A DNA stretch of 64,000 nucleotides. Origin: Nymphaea colorata (lineage: Eukaryota; Streptophyta; Magnoliopsida; Nymphaeales; Nymphaeaceae). The stretch spans positions 16,842,854-16,906,853 of the forward strand of contig NC_045147.1 in assembly GCF_008831285.2 (NCBI RefSeq), given 5' to 3'. The stretch's first letter is position 1. Every line of letters begins with the position of its first letter. This document shows positions 12,003-23,862 of the stretch, one piece after another. The translations under genes were made by a program, and so were the position numbers. The notes below the pieces were generated by a model. It was not told the DNA's origin. It saw only the letters and a list, made by a program, of their open reading frames with translations, and did not search any database.

Positions 12003-12336
12003 TTCATAAAGAGGATAACATCTAAGCATCGTCTTTGCAAAGAGATGGTGGCAGAAGGCCGAAGAGAAAAAGCTAAAAAAACCAGATATTCCACTACGCA
12101 GGATCTTGAAAGGAGCATTCCTGTTATTAAAATTCACCAGAAAAGACGACAATCTTGTTATACTTCCGGAAATTTTCCATCGTTCGTCCTCTTAGAAGAG
12201 GTCCAGACGCCAATCTTGTTTTCCAGATCATAAAAAAGAAAACCTACATCAAGATTTCTGATGAATACAGCAAAAATCACAGCAAAATCCCTATTCTGGA
12301 AGAAACAGACAACAAAACGTGCAAGTTCAGACTCAC

Positions 12337-13836
12337 TTAGTTGAGAGAACCAGCTCCAGCCTTGCTCTCCCTGGCGAGCTTTGTCCACTCTGTATGGAAC
12401 GATCCCGGACGGTCGACCCGCTCGTAAGTGTGCGCTCCGAACAGGTCCCTCTGCGCCTGAACGAGGTTCGCCGGCAGCCTGGCCCTTCTGTAAGTATCAA
12501 AGTACGCCAGGCTCGCACTCATCCCCGGCGTACTGATTCCCGCCTCGATCGCCAGACCCACCACTCTTCTCCATGCTGCCTGCCTCTGTACCATCTCTCT
12601 AGCAAACTCCGGATCCACCATCAAGTTGGCGAGCCGGGGGTTCCGCTCGTATGCCTTCTTAATGCGATCGAGGAACACGGCTCGGATGATGCACCCGCCC
12701 TTCCAGATCCTCGCAAGCTCGCCGAGGTTCAGGTTCCACCCCTTCTCCGTGCTCTTCGCCCGCAGCAGATTCATCCCCTGTGCGTAGCTACAGATCTTGG
12801 AGGCGTAGAGAGCTTGTCTCACGTCGTCCACCAGAGCCTTCTTGTCGATTCCCCTCTTTCTGCCCAGCGCTTCGCCCAAAACACCCACTTCCTTAAAGAC
12901 TCTGTCCGCCTCCTCTCTCTCCTCCTTCAACCCGCTCAGGTAGCGTGAATCGAGCGAAGCGGCTATCGTGGGAGCAGCGATTGAGAGTTCGGCCGCCTGC
13001 TGCACCGTCCATTTTCCGGTCCCCTTCATCCCGGTCTTATCCAGTATCTTGTCCACGAGCTCCCCTTCGCCGAACTCGTCCCTGACGCCGAAGATATCGG
13101 CCGTGATCTCGATGAGGAAGCTCTCGAGCTCCCCGCGGTTCCAGTCGGCGAAGGTGGCCGCAAGCTCCGCGTTTGACAGACCGCCGACGTTCTTCAAGAC
13201 GTCGTATGCCTCGGCGATGAGCTGCATGTCGCCGTACTCGATGCCGTTGTGTACCATCTTGACGAAGTTGCCAGAGCCGCCTTCGCCGATGTAGGTGACG
13301 CAGGGGCCATCATCGACCTGGGCGGCGACCTTGGCGAGGACATCCTGAATGTTGCCGTAAGCTTGGAAGGAGCCGCCTGGCATGAGGGAGGGGCCGTTGC
13401 GGGCGCCATCCTCGCCACCGGAGACGCCCATGCCGATATAGAGGAGGCCGGAGGCGGAGACCTCCGCGATGCGTCGCTCCGTGTTCTCGTACCACTCGTT
13501 GCCGCCGTCAATAATGCAGTCGCCGGGCTCGAGGAAGCGGGCGAGGGTGGCGATCGTCTGGTCGACAGGGGAGCCGGCCTTGACAAGGATGATAATCGAG
13601 CGGGGCCGCCGGATGGAGAGAACGAAGTCCCGGGGATCGTAGTGGCCGGTGAGAGGAAGGCCGCCTTCCTCCCTGGCGCGGTGGAGGGTGTCATCGACGC
13701 GGGAGGCCGTGCGGTTATAGACGGAGATGGGGAAGCCCTTCTCCGCGATGTTGAGGGCCAAGTTCTGTCCCATCACCGCCAGCCCCGCCAGCCCGATGCG
13801 GGAGATTGCCGCCGCCGCCGCCGCTGCCGACTCCAT
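12337..13836 (-). CDS. PGD: 6-phosphogluconate dehydrogenase (decarboxylating)
   Basis: An intronless, GC-rich gene for 499 residues. It catalyses NADP+-dependent oxidative decarboxylation of 6-phosphogluconate to ribulose 5-phosphate in the oxidative pentose phosphate pathway. Family marks are complete: the Rossmann motif GLAVMG (residues 18-23), the dimerisation-segment motif IIDGGNEWYENTERR (108-122), the substrate loop GVSGGEDGARNGPSLMPGG, the catalytic segment with Lys193, His196, Asn197 and Glu200, and KGTGKWTVQQAA in the all-alpha C-terminal domain. The start ATG is followed by seven alanines and then the first beta strand, leaving only about 12 residues before the fold. That argues against a long transit peptide, although plant isoforms can be both cytosolic and plastidic. 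The C-terminus ends SLN, not a good peroxisomal PTS1, so a peroxisomal PGD2-like role is less likely. Plant PGD genes are typically intronless, as here. Confidence 0.97.
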   Translation of the reverse strand: MESAAAAAAAISRIGLAGLAVMGQNLALNIAEKGFPISVYNRTASRVDDTLHRAREEGGLPLTGHYDPRDFVLSIRRPRSIIILVKAGSPVDQTIATLARFLEPGDCIIDGGNEWYENTERRIAEVSASGLLYIGMGVSGGEDGARNGPSLMPGGSFQAYGNIQDVLAKVAAQVDDGPCVTYIGEGGSGNFVKMVHNGIEYGDMQLIAEAYDVLKNVGGLSNAELAATFADWNRGELESFLIEITADIFGVRDEFGEGELVDKILDKTGMKGTGKWTVQQAAELSIAAPTIAASLDSRYLSGLKEEREEADRVFKEVGVLGEALGRKRGIDKKALVDDVRQALYASKICSYAQGMNLLRAKSTEKGWNLNLGELARIWKGGCIIRAVFLDRIKKAYERNPRLANLMVDPEFAREMVQRQAAWRRVVGLAIEAGISTPGMSASLAYFDTYRRARLPANLVQAQRDLFGAHTYERVDRPGSFHTEWTKLARESKAGAGSLN

Positions 13837-14060
13837 CGCTACCCCTTATCTTCCTAACTCAAAACTCCCTCTTTCTCTCCCCTTCGGAGCAAAATCACCA
13901 CCAACTATAGCTCTTCGGTAGATGGGGAGTAGCGCTTTTGGTTTCAGTATCTCTTATGGGTCTCGGATTGAGAGGGAGAAGGGGCGGACCTCTCGAGGAG
14001 GCGAAGGGAGATTGTGTTTCTGACGATGGTGGTGGCGCTCTCTTGCTCTCTCTTCTTTTC

Positions 14061-14073
14061 TTTATTTATTTAG
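14061..14073 (-). promoter_or_regulatory. Possible TATA-like box of 6PGDH
   Basis: On the minus strand this reads CTAAATAAATAAA, about 225 bases before the 6PGDH ATG. The sequence is AT-rich inside an otherwise CT- and GC-rich upstream region, but it is a weak match to TATAWA. Confidence 0.25.
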
Positions 14074-14371
14074 AGGGTTGTTGGGAGTCCGCTGCGGAGC
14101 GAACCTGTTGGTATTTTTTAGACTTTGGGCCTTTGGAGTTCCATGTTGCTGCAGCAGCATAGGGTTTTTGGGGGTTTTTTATTCATTGATTTCTCATCCT
14201 TCTGCTTGTTACTTTGTTTGTTTGTTAGCATATTACTCACGGGCTGCCTTCAGACTTCCCTTCAACATCTGCATTTCCTTGTGGATTGGGCCTGGATGCG
14301 ATATTTATTACTTATTCTGCAGTTATTTCAGTATCTGATTCCCTTTGTACACCATCCAACAGGATTGGAAG

Positions 14372-14452
14372 AATACCCAAATGAACTATCATAGTTTTGC
14401 TACATGAATGGAAAAATACCCAAATGAACTATCATAGTTTTGCTACATGAAT
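14372..14452. repeat. Exact 38-bp tandem repeat, 43-bp period
   Basis: Positions 14372-14409 and 14415-14452 are identical over 38 bases, beginning AATACCCAAATGAACTATC, with a 5-bp spacer. The identity suggests a recent duplication. Confidence 0.95.
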
Positions 14453-15634
14453 CATGCAAAGTAAGTGCATAAGGAGTCCAAATCCATAACCATGCATAAG
14501 AAAGCCAGCTCAAAATCCAAAAAGTGTGTATAATATTCTCCTTAAAGACGGGCTCCAGAGTCGTGGCTTTAGGGAATTCCTTCACTGTCTCAAAAGCCAA
14601 ACAAGCAACAAAGGTTGGCCCTTCCAACACTAGGAAGATCAAATGGCTACGCTTCTTCAACCTTTGCCCTTTACCCTCGTACGGGGACGGCTGCCCGTTC
14701 GTCGTGAGAGTCGGAAGACTTGTATGATGAATATTAGTTTTACTTTTCATATCGTATTGGAGACCCAAACTATATGCTTGTAGCCTGTTTCAGGCCGTAT
14801 CGGCTACAATAAAATTAAATAAAAAGTACTTTTGTCGGCCAATATTGAGCTATTTTTGCTTATATAGATCTTATATCCGCCAATATTTGAAGAACGTTGC
14901 TTCGGTCCCTTCAAGCTGTTCTTCCCCTTGCCAGATGATCCTTCTTCATCAAATGGCTTCAAAGGAGGGAACGAAGTAACTTTTTTGAAGTTCAAAACCT
15001 GTCCACTAAATTATGTAATAGTTTCCGAAGTATCTTCTTCTCCACTGTTGCTGCACCTTTCGGTTCCCACACTCTTTTGCTTTATTGGTAGCTATATGGT
15101 TTGATGTGTCCCATGTAAAACTCATGAGGACGATATTAAGTCTCATTAAAACTTCATCATTCCGAACAATGGTTTTAAATATCAATAGAACAATGGACGG
15201 TTTAGCTGTCGATTTGAAACAGTAACCTAAAATTTCAATAGCACAAAGAGAACTGTTCTTTTGGGAATTGAAACACCAGCCATTTAGATCAAGGAGCAGA
15301 GATGTTGAGCTCAAGAATCAAAGAACACTGAGGTGACGAGAAAAATAATCAAAAGTGGATGCACGAATTAAGTTTTGTGCTAATAATTTTTTTTATCAGA
15401 TAACAAAAACTCTTGAACTGTTGATTTTCAGCTAGTCTGGTAGCAGGTTTAGTTGATAATTTTAAAAGCAAGATAAATCAAACCAATCCAAAGTTATATT
15501 GTAGTAATCAACATTAGTCAGACTGACAAGATAGAGTTGGTAGCTCTAGAAGTGTTTTGCATTGGATATCATCTCTAAAAGTGAACATTTGAATGGTAAG
15601 ATATCATTATCTTCACTAGTGATTTGCCTTGCAG

Positions 15635-15637
<3 letters not shown>

Positions 15638-15693
<56 letters not shown>
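15638..15693. repeat. (CT)n(TA)n compound microsatellite
   Basis: About 18 CT units run directly into about 10 TA units. This compound form recurs elsewhere in the window. Confidence 0.95.
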
Positions 15694-18581
15694 TACCTAA
15701 AGCTTTTTAAAAATGTTTATTAAATTGAGCATTAAATCATCACTAAAATTTGAAGGAAACCTGTGAAAAGGTGGATTTGAATGAGACGAGGCAGCTATTA
15801 CTGGCGCTAAAATCTCACCAGAAATTTCTGACTAGTAATAAATTTTAAATTTGTAAAGGGCATTAACATGTAATGACAAAAATTTCCTTAGAGTGTCATA
15901 TGAAAAGGAGTCTTTTTTGTGGCTCCATGTGGGCAATTGCCCACATGTTGCCTACACATGTCTCCACCCTTGCCATGCACATTCAGAAAGTTTTACATGA
16001 ATTTCTTTTATGTTTTTTTATTTTTCTAGAGTTTAATCATATGTGTGACTTGTTACCATCTATCTTTAGTTCGTAGACGACTGTACAAACTGCATTTAGC
16101 TAGAATGCATTAAGATTCATCAGATGAGACACTCCACTCAATTTTATTCTAGAGTTTAAGGCATTTAGCTTTGTAACATATTCTGTAGGAACTGACGCTG
16201 GCTTTGAAGCAGGCTATGGTTGGGCCCAGATCAAACGCAAGTTCCCCTCGGTGGAGTTGTCACAATGTTGGATATATTTCAAGAAAAAGGAAAGACTGAG
16301 TGATGCTAAATATGGTCGATTGTGTCTATTATATGTCAAAATCTAATCGTGTAAGAAGGCCCTTTCGCTTACAAAACATGATTAATTTCGAGAAAAGTGC
16401 AACACCCAAATGGGTTTTTGGCAGTAATAACACTATCTTACTGTTTCATGTATCAACTTCTTCAAATATTAGAGAGATTCATAAGATACTGTAACATGGT
16501 GTTCTATTAACTTTTCTAAATATTTAGAGTAGATATATGGAAAAATCAAAGACCCTCGTTGTTGCCAAACGACTAAAATAACAAACCATGCTAACAAAGC
16601 TTGCTCAAAAACAAGCCCAACTAAAATGGCAGCATTCTTTTACGTTTCTTAAAAAATGTCTCTTTCTTTTCTTCCTAGGCATAGGTGATAGATACCTCAT
16701 CTTATTATGGAGAGAACTTTTATAGGTTTCGACGTGACGTCTCATCAACTTGGTGACCAAACAGCTAATCAAACACACCTAAGGCCTACTTTAAAACTTG
16801 TAGGAAATCCTTTACATTAACAAAGAAAATACCTTTACAATTGGGCCCGTTTGAGACAGCGGCCTGGTTACATGCGGTTGACAAGTGGCAGCTAAATGAA
16901 CAAGGTCCCTATTTTACTGAGTCTTGGAGTGCGCACCGGATATGGATGCGGCTCTGACTCACACCCGAGCTCAATTAAAATGTTATATTACTAAATTACT
17001 TATATTATATATTGTTTTGATATTTTTTTATGTAATATAATTATTCAAGTATGTTTTATTATGTTATATATATAATAAATTAATAATAATAATAATAATA
17101 AAATACTATCACCGCACCGCCGCACCTAAATTTTTTGAGATATGCCATTCCGGCACCCGCACTATGGTGACATAGAAGGGGACACCGTAAAAGAAGCTGA
17201 AGCTTCTCTTCTTCTTTTTTTCTTCTTTTGTCTTTGGAGTTTAAGCTATTTTGATACTCATATTGAGAGCCGTATATTCATAAACTAGAGTGTGGATCTA
17301 CGAGGAATAATACTTATGAAAATCAAACTAACAACCAACAAATTTTCACTCGTCTGTCAATATGACTAGCTACACTATGTCCCTTTATAGGATAATGATA
17401 TCTGCATGCGCTTCGTAATGTAATGTCCCAAAAAACAATGGGCACAACCATAGAATTGGCTGGCAATTATGAATGGTCGTGTCCTACATGAGTTGGCCTC
17501 ATGGGTCCCGAAATCGTCAAATTTCATTCTCATGTTACTCTTCCTGTTTTCTCAAGAAAACTTATAGTATAGAGATTCACTGCCGGTGGGTCTCACTCAT
17601 TCAATTCAAGGACGAGACGGTAGAACCCACCTCATAATGCCTCGTATTAAAGAAAAAGAAATTAAGGCAGCAGCAATGTAAGGTGAGGTGATTTAATTTA
17701 GAAGTTTTATGATCAGTTTACTTGACTTGAACATAGAGTGGGACATCGCTTGGTTTATTTTGAGCGGCAGAAATTAAAGGTGGGCTGTGTTAAGTTGTTA
17801 GCACCAAAGAAAAGCTAACCATTTTCATATAATTCTTTGACAGATTTACATGGATCAATCCTCGACGTTGAGCGTTGTGACCTTGACAATAACTCAAAAT
17901 GCCAAACACGTTTGTGCAGTCAATATGCACACTCGTTCTCTCTTTCTCTCTCTCAATTGGATTCAGATTTAAGAAATAAAATTCCATTGGATTGAGATTA
18001 GATTTAGTTTTAAATCAATATCCTATATCCAATACCCTTACATTTAAAAAAGATGGCCAGATTAAGTTTCAAATATAGACTCAGATGCAGATGCAAATGT
18101 AAAAATCAGATTCTGATTGTGAAATCAGAGTCACTTTCATATATGAATTTTCTTCGTCCGTATTCGAATATGAATTTTGTAAATATCTGCAAAAGTAAAT
18201 ACAGTTAAGAGTCTATCTGATCTAATTTGATCCATTAACATCCCTACCACACGTATTCAATTAGTATAATCAGACACAAATCTCAAGTAAAATGCGCATG
18301 GATATGAAACTTAACTGGCTTTAAATTTTAACAAGAACCTAAATCCAAATACACATGGACGCTGGATGTTAAGTTAGATAAATCCAATATCATCTCCAAG
18401 TTTGAAGCTGAGTCCAAATCCAATAAGGTCAGATCTTTGCGTAGATTGAGCATCTAGCTCCTCTACATCTCCAATTAGGCAGATATAAATTTGTCCTTGT
18501 TGTACCATGTAGTATATACTGATTCCAGATCCGGACATAATTGGACTCGAGTACCATCATGAAGTTATCTTCATAAAGAAG

Positions 18582-18582
18582 T

Positions 18583-18634
<52 letters not shown>
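18582..18634. repeat. (TA)n(GA)n compound microsatellite
   Basis: About 12 TA units are followed by about 15 GA units. It is the reverse-complement form of the compound repeat at 15638. Confidence 0.95.
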
Positions 18635-18638
<4 letters not shown>

Positions 18639-19433
18639 ACTAAACCCTGTCCTAAATTGGATTGGCATTTCACCGTACCTGGATCCAAATTCAGATGCAA
18701 AACTGAATCTCTGACTATGGATTTGAACCAACGGTCAGATAAAATCCGACCCGTCATCGGTGGGTAAGTAATTAGCGGGTTGGGACCGGTCCGCTGTTTC
18801 CCTCAAGAAGCGGAACCACGTCTCCCCGCCACAAGTTGGTCCTCGGTCCCGCGATCATTTCAACTTCGGTTTTTCAAATTGACAGATTGATCCTTCTTTC
18901 TTTTTTACTTAAGCATTTCAAATTATTTTCAAATACTAAATTCTTAAGTAAATATTATGTTTTTCTTAACGAAATACTGTCTTCGCCTTCGTAAGTAAAA
19001 TAATAACAACAAATTTGAGGCAAAAAAATAGCTAGAGGAACTTGCTAATGCAAGGTTAATTTAATAAAAAATTCATAATGTCAACACATGAATTCTTCTG
19101 GTTTTTAATAATAAATTAAGGAGGAAAGCGTCTGTGCCAGCAATTTCAGAAAAGTCCTCGCAAGGTCCATGGGTGCCCACAGGCGCCGGCCTTCACGCGC
19201 TCGACTGGTTCTCTCTCTCTCTCTTTCTCCGTCTCTCTCTGCCGACGCGCGCGGCAACTGCGGGAAGTTGGCGGTCCGTTAACGAAACATCAAAACTCAT
19301 CTCTCTCTCTCTCTTTCTCTCTGTTGCTCTTTAGCATTGGGGCTAAGGAAAATAGAGAAAGTTCTCTCGTCTAGGCCGACGATTCCTCGCATTTGTGAAG
19401 ATCTGGGACATTGGCGGTCGGAAGCTGTTCACA

Positions 19434-22400
19434 ATGTCGGTATGTAATTTTTTGTTTCTCCTCCGTTCGGTGCTTCGTTCTTTTTCCTTCTTCAATGCCT
19501 TGGTAGCCTTCTTTTTCTTTCCTTTATACGACTTTCATTAGATATGGTTGACTCTGTTAGATATTGCCGTTGTTATGCCATCTCGTTTTGCTGATGTTGT
19601 ATGCATACCGTGCATTTTTTAATCCTCCTTCTTCTTCTTCTTCTTCTTCTTCTTCTTCTTCTTCTTCTTCGTTGTGACTGTGGATGTGTCTAATACTTTA
19701 TTTGTATAAATAAAGTCTGTATTTACACTGTGCCTACTGATTGTGAACTCCTGTTGTCACGTATAATTGCAAGTTTTTAGGAGGAGCTTGGATGAATTAT
19801 GTCCTCTATTGGCTTGTTTTGCTTCTTCTGATCAATTATGTAGATGGACAATGGATGAATTATATCCTCTATTGGCTTGTTTGGCTTCTTCTGATCAATT
19901 ATGTAGGTGGATATTGTATGAATTTGTCCAATTCTGCCGTGTCTTCACCACATTCGTTTCTGCGAACATGGTTAAATGCGATAGCTGCATTGGTAGACAC
20001 GCACGCTATTCTTTCAATTGAGACATATTGATGTCAGTTGCTCTTGAACGTCCCTGCATTGCTTTTGCATTTCCTGACTATTTCCATGTGTCGGTGCTAT
20101 TCACAGAACGTGAAATGCAGCTTATTTGGACATCTGTTTATAAAAAAAAACAAAAAAAAGCTGAACTATTTCTTGAGAATCCTAGAATTGGTCCTTGTGA
20201 GCACATCTTGGTTCAGGCTGAGGGCTTGTGATTCATGTTCATTCCCCGTAATATTTTCTCCATAAATCTTCAAATGCAATTGTCCTAGTTTAAGAAGTCT
20301 TCATCCATTGATTAATTTCTGTAGGGTCACTACCCACTTTCCAGCTTTTGTTGCTAGGTTTTGTAAATGTCATTACTGGAACATATTTGGAGTTCCATTC
20401 TTTATCTGGTTTGAGGTTTCTAACTAAATGTAATTTAATCACCTAACCATGCTAGTGGATGTGATTTAAGTTATAAAGCTAAAGGTATAGTCAATTTCCT
20501 TGGATTCTGTTATTTTATGGTTAGTTTTGTTTTTGTTTTTCTTTTCTTTAATCATGAAACAATTTTAGGGCTTCAATTTCATCAATGCTGTAAAGAAACA
20601 TGCTGGTTTTTTCACTTTTTAATTATGCAAATTAGAAATAGCTTTAGTTCCAAGAAGAATGCCTAATAGACCGTGACATGTGCAGGTCCCAATGGACCCT
20701 TGCGTCCCGACGGTTGGAACAGATACCCCATCAACTGTGACACCAAACTGGACAATTGATGTTTCAGATGTAAGACTCCAAACATTCTGAAACTCAAAGC
20801 CATATTTAATGTCCTTTTTCTTTGGTCTATACTAACCCCTTCTATGCCCTCCCTCCTGATAGTTCCACTGTGAAAATTGGCTTATTCTTCAACCATCATG
20901 TTTTTCATAAGAGTTCTGCTCAGTGTGCATGTTTGGTTCTTAAACCTGCTTCTGCTTTTTATTTTGCTATGTACAGTTGGAGTCATTGATGCTAGTAAAT
21001 GATTCATCTGTCTGCTGTCATGTCATTATGCAAACCATCTAGAGCAATTCCAGAGCAAATATAAGCAACCATTAATAGTAGGTTTGGTTGTATAAGGAAT
21101 ATGAATGAAGGACAGGTTATTACTGGCTTCATCCATCAGGCAGGCTATCCCGGCAATGTCATTACTTGTCAAATAGGACAGGCTTTATTGGTCACCATAG
21201 AACTGTCATAGCTCTGCAGGACATTCTTCTGTAATTGGTATACAGTTGTGGGTCAATGCAAATTTGCTCATATGTCATTGGTTTTGCTTAAACTGGATGT
21301 TTTTTTATTATAAATACTAAATAGCAATTGAAATGCGATTCTTTTTTTAATATCATACTAAAATGCTTGCATTTTATTTCAAATACTAAATAGCAGTAGA
21401 AATTCGATTCTTTTCTTAATATCATACTAAAATGCTTGCAACTGTCGACAGTATGTTGGCTAAATGAGGCATTGTCTTGCTGAATTTGTTTTCTTGTGGT
21501 TCTTGTCTCTAGGTAAGAACAGTTAAAGTTAGCAATATCTCTCTACAAGCATCAGAGCAAGAAGTAAAAGAATTCTTCTCCTTTTCTGGTGATATTGAAT
21601 ATGTGGAAATGCGAAGGTCAGTTCCATCATCCATGACATATAGGCCTTTTTTTAAATTTCTTGACCTGGCAGACTGTTGAGAAAATTATCTTTTATTGCA
21701 GGGAAACAGATCATTCTCAGCTAGCATATGTTACTTTTAAGGAATCACAGGGGGCAGACACAGCAATGCTTTTGACTGTATGGTCTTAGCCTTTTGAAGT
21801 TTGAATTTTTTTTTTTTAGTATTTTATAAAAGATAAATGACAGAATTGTGCTTAGGTGGATTGTCTTTCTCAACGGTTAGTATTTATTTGGTTTCGCCTT
21901 GATGATATTGGTTAATTTGGTAAAGGATTTACTTGACATATGAAAAGATACATTTGCTTCATTTTTGGGACATTGCAATAGCATGTAGTGGGCCCGAGGT
22001 GAGTAGCATAACTGGTTGGGCTGATGGGCTAGTGAAAGCCTAGTCGTCAATTTGATTCCCATGGGCGCTACTCCTTTGGACTGCAAATGGTGGTAGGTGC
22101 TACTCTCAAGTTGATGGACGAGAGTAACTATAAAATCACCCAGGTCCCGAAGCAGCCGTCAACTATGTCACATGAGTGGGGGTGCGGGTGCGGATGCAAG
22201 TGCCGGCATGGCGTATCCCAAAAAATTTGGGTGCGAGGGTGCGGCGAGGGTGTATATATATATATATATTTATTTTATATATATACATGTATGTATTCAT
22301 AGTATATATAATTTTAGCTTGTTTCTTAGCGTAATCTGTCCTTTCTTTTTACTTTTATTACTGTACATAAAGAAAGAAAGTGACAGAGGGAAGAAAAAAA

Positions 22401-23764
22401 TAAAAAAAAAATTATTTTGAACATGCATAAAAAAGGATGTGGTTGGGGCACCAGCGTCGTGTGGACATGGGTGCAGCCCCTTTTTTGAAGAGTCTGTGTG
22501 ACGTAGGCCGTCAACCTTGGGGGCAGGGGGAAGGGGGGTGCGGTCTCGACCTTTCATCCAATTGCGAATAGCATGCAGTGTCCATATCCATGCAAAAGAT
22601 TAGTTGCCCGGTCTTTTGATGGCAAGCATTGTTCTCGAACTTTATTTTCTTGATCTTCTTTCATAGGGAGCGACAATTGTGGATCTCTCAGTCAATATTA
22701 CACCTGCTGAAGATTACAAGTTACCTCCTGAAATCATTGCAAAGTTGGTAAGCTGTTTACTTTTCTATTTTCTTGCTTATTGTACTTTCATTCACATCTA
22801 TTCATGGAGGAATCAGAAACGTCAGCATTTTGAAGTGAGAACCTGCTCCATTGAATTATTCATGGATCATATTAAGTAGCTCTTTCTGAACCAGCCATTG
22901 AATTGAATACTTGTCTATGAGAAAAGATGTTTGATTTATCAGTGAAATTGTACTTTCAAGATTGGAAAGAAATTTCTCCACAAAAATATGCAACTACTGT
23001 TGTATGATGGACTTACTTAGCAGCTCTTTGCAGTCAAATTTGTTTTATTAATGTGAAGATGTTACGGCAAGGGGGAGCCGTGACATTTGTGATTATTTAC
23101 AAAGTGAACAAATGAATGCTACCTTTTGTCTCACTCCAGATGGTTGCAGATAGAATTGTGATAATTTTAATAAAACTAAGCATTTTTCAGACATGTCAGT
23201 GATCACCCTTCTTATGCATAGGCAAAGGAAAGTGAAGTACCCAGTGCTGCTGGTTCTGCAGTCCAAAAAGCAGAGGAAGTGGTGAGCAGCATGTTAGCAA
23301 AGGGCTTTGTCTTGGGGAAGGATGCTCTGAACAAAGCAAAGGAATTTGATGAAAAGCTTCAGCTCACATCCAATGCTACTGCTACTGTTGCATCCCTTGA
23401 CCAGAAGATTGGACTAAGTGACAAAATGAGGGAAATGAATGAACGGTTTCAATTTTCTGAGAAAACAAAATCAGTTCTTGACACTGCTGGTACTGCAATA
23501 ATGAGCAATAGATATGTCTTCACCAGTGCAGCCTGGGTCTCAAGTGCCTTGAACATGGTTGCTAAGGCTGCAGAAGATGTAAGCCTTAAGACCAAGGAAA
23601 AGATTGAGAAGGCAGAGGAAGAGAAAAGGGAAAGTATTTACAGAGAAAGGACTGATATGATTAGCAATTTTGCACAGATCCATCTGGATGAATCATCTGC
23701 AGATGAACCTGCAACTCTGCCACTTGATCATTCTGGTGACATGGGTAAACTTGGTATTATATGA
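19434..23764 (+). CDS. BPA1: RRM protein, BPA1 (binding partner of ACD11) type
   Basis: Six exons (19434-19439, 20686-20769, 21513-21616, 21702-21777, 22667-22747, 23222-23764) join in phase to encode 297 residues. The first exon is only ATG TCG before a GTATGT donor. After a polar lead (MSVPMDPCVPTV) an RRM fold covers about residues 31-104, with RNP2-like VRTVKVSNIS and an RNP1-like stretch QLAYVTFKES. RNP1 lacks the full aromatic set, as is usual in this family. The C-terminal half is alanine- and lysine-rich, probably helical (SSMLAKGFVLGKDALNKAKE, later AEDVSLKTKEKIEKAEEEKRE). BPA1 relatives bind the sphingolipid transfer protein ACD11 and affect cell death and immunity; that role is family knowledge, and RNA binding is uncertain. 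Intron 1 holds a tandem duplication and a (CTT)n run, and intron 4 a SINE-like insertion. An AATAAA lies 93 bases past the stop. Confidence 0.9.
19627..19670 (+). repeat. (CTT)n microsatellite in BPA1-like intron 1
   Basis: About 14 CTT units lie 190 bases into the first intron. Confidence 0.95.
19790..19911 (+). repeat. 63-bp tandem duplication in BPA1-like intron 1
   Basis: Copy 1 starts at 19790 and copy 2 at 19853. Both contain GGATGAATTAT, CCTCTATTGGCTTGTTT and CTTCTTCTGATCAATTATGT, with only a few mismatches over about 59 bases. The unit length is divisible by three, so an open frame crosses both copies, but it has no coding signature and lies inside the intron. Confidence 0.9.
21312..21440 (+). 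repeat. 69-bp tandem duplication in BPA1-like intron 2
   Basis: Copies start at 21312 and 21381. They share AAATACTAAATAGCA, CGATTCTTTT and TTAATATCATACTAAAATGC with scattered substitutions. Confidence 0.9.
21990..22165 (+). mobile_element. tRNA-like SINE fragment in BPA1-like intron 4
   Basis: The head has a box-A-like stretch (GTAGCATAACTGGTTGGGCT) and, after about 40 bases, a box-B-like AATTTGATTCCC. The body (AATGGTGGTAGGTGCTAC, CTCAAGTTGATGG, GGTCCCGAAGCAG) matches the body of a copy at 50085-50290. It does not fold as a tRNA, so a tRNA-derived SINE is the best reading. Confidence 0.55.
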
Positions 23765-23856
23765 AATGAAGCGTAGTTTGCTCAGCTGTAGCCATAAGTT
23801 GCATTCTCTGTCGTTTCTGTTTATTCTTTTTCTGTGGAATCACTTTTTTCATATGC

Positions 23857-23862
23857 AATAAA
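23857..23862 (+). terminator. Poly(A) signal of BPA1-like gene
   Basis: A canonical AATAAA lies 93 bases after the BPA1-like stop codon, a typical plant spacing. Confidence 0.6.

Larger units (their letters stand above)
6323..12336. other. Intergenic, 6.0 kb between MMD1 and 6PGDH
   Basis: This is upstream sequence of the PHD gene and downstream sequence of 6PGDH. No coding region is supported on either strand; open frames are short and lack motifs. It contains a short inverted-terminal element (9906-10085), a diverged tandem duplication of about 230 bp (10508-10917), a smaller one near 11549-11640, and poly-A/T tracts near 9027-9043 and 11046-11065. The 6PGDH 3' end probably lies near 12000. 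Confidence 0.7.
13837..19433. other. Intergenic, 5.6 kb between divergent 6PGDH and BPA1-like
   Basis: This is shared upstream sequence of the minus-strand 6PGDH gene and the plus-strand BPA1-like gene. No coding region is supported. It contains a 38-bp exact tandem repeat (14372-14452), (CT)n(TA)n at 15638-15693, an (AAT)n run near 17083-17102 and (TA)n(GA)n at 18582-18634. A degenerate AT-rich stretch (about 17980-18730) is full of AATCCAAAT-type words. The final 250 bases are CT-rich and probably form the BPA1-like promoter and leader. Confidence 0.7.

Noticed and set aside
12319-13857. Plus-strand and alternate-frame open frames over the 6PGDH gene
   Set aside because: They are shadows of a GC-rich intronless gene; only the minus-strand 499-codon frame has the enzyme motifs.
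19792-20031. Two overlapping frames with a repeated NYVLYWLVLLLLINYVDG-like motif
   Set aside because: They arise from the 63-bp tandem duplication in a BPA1-like intron and have no start context, homology or splice support.
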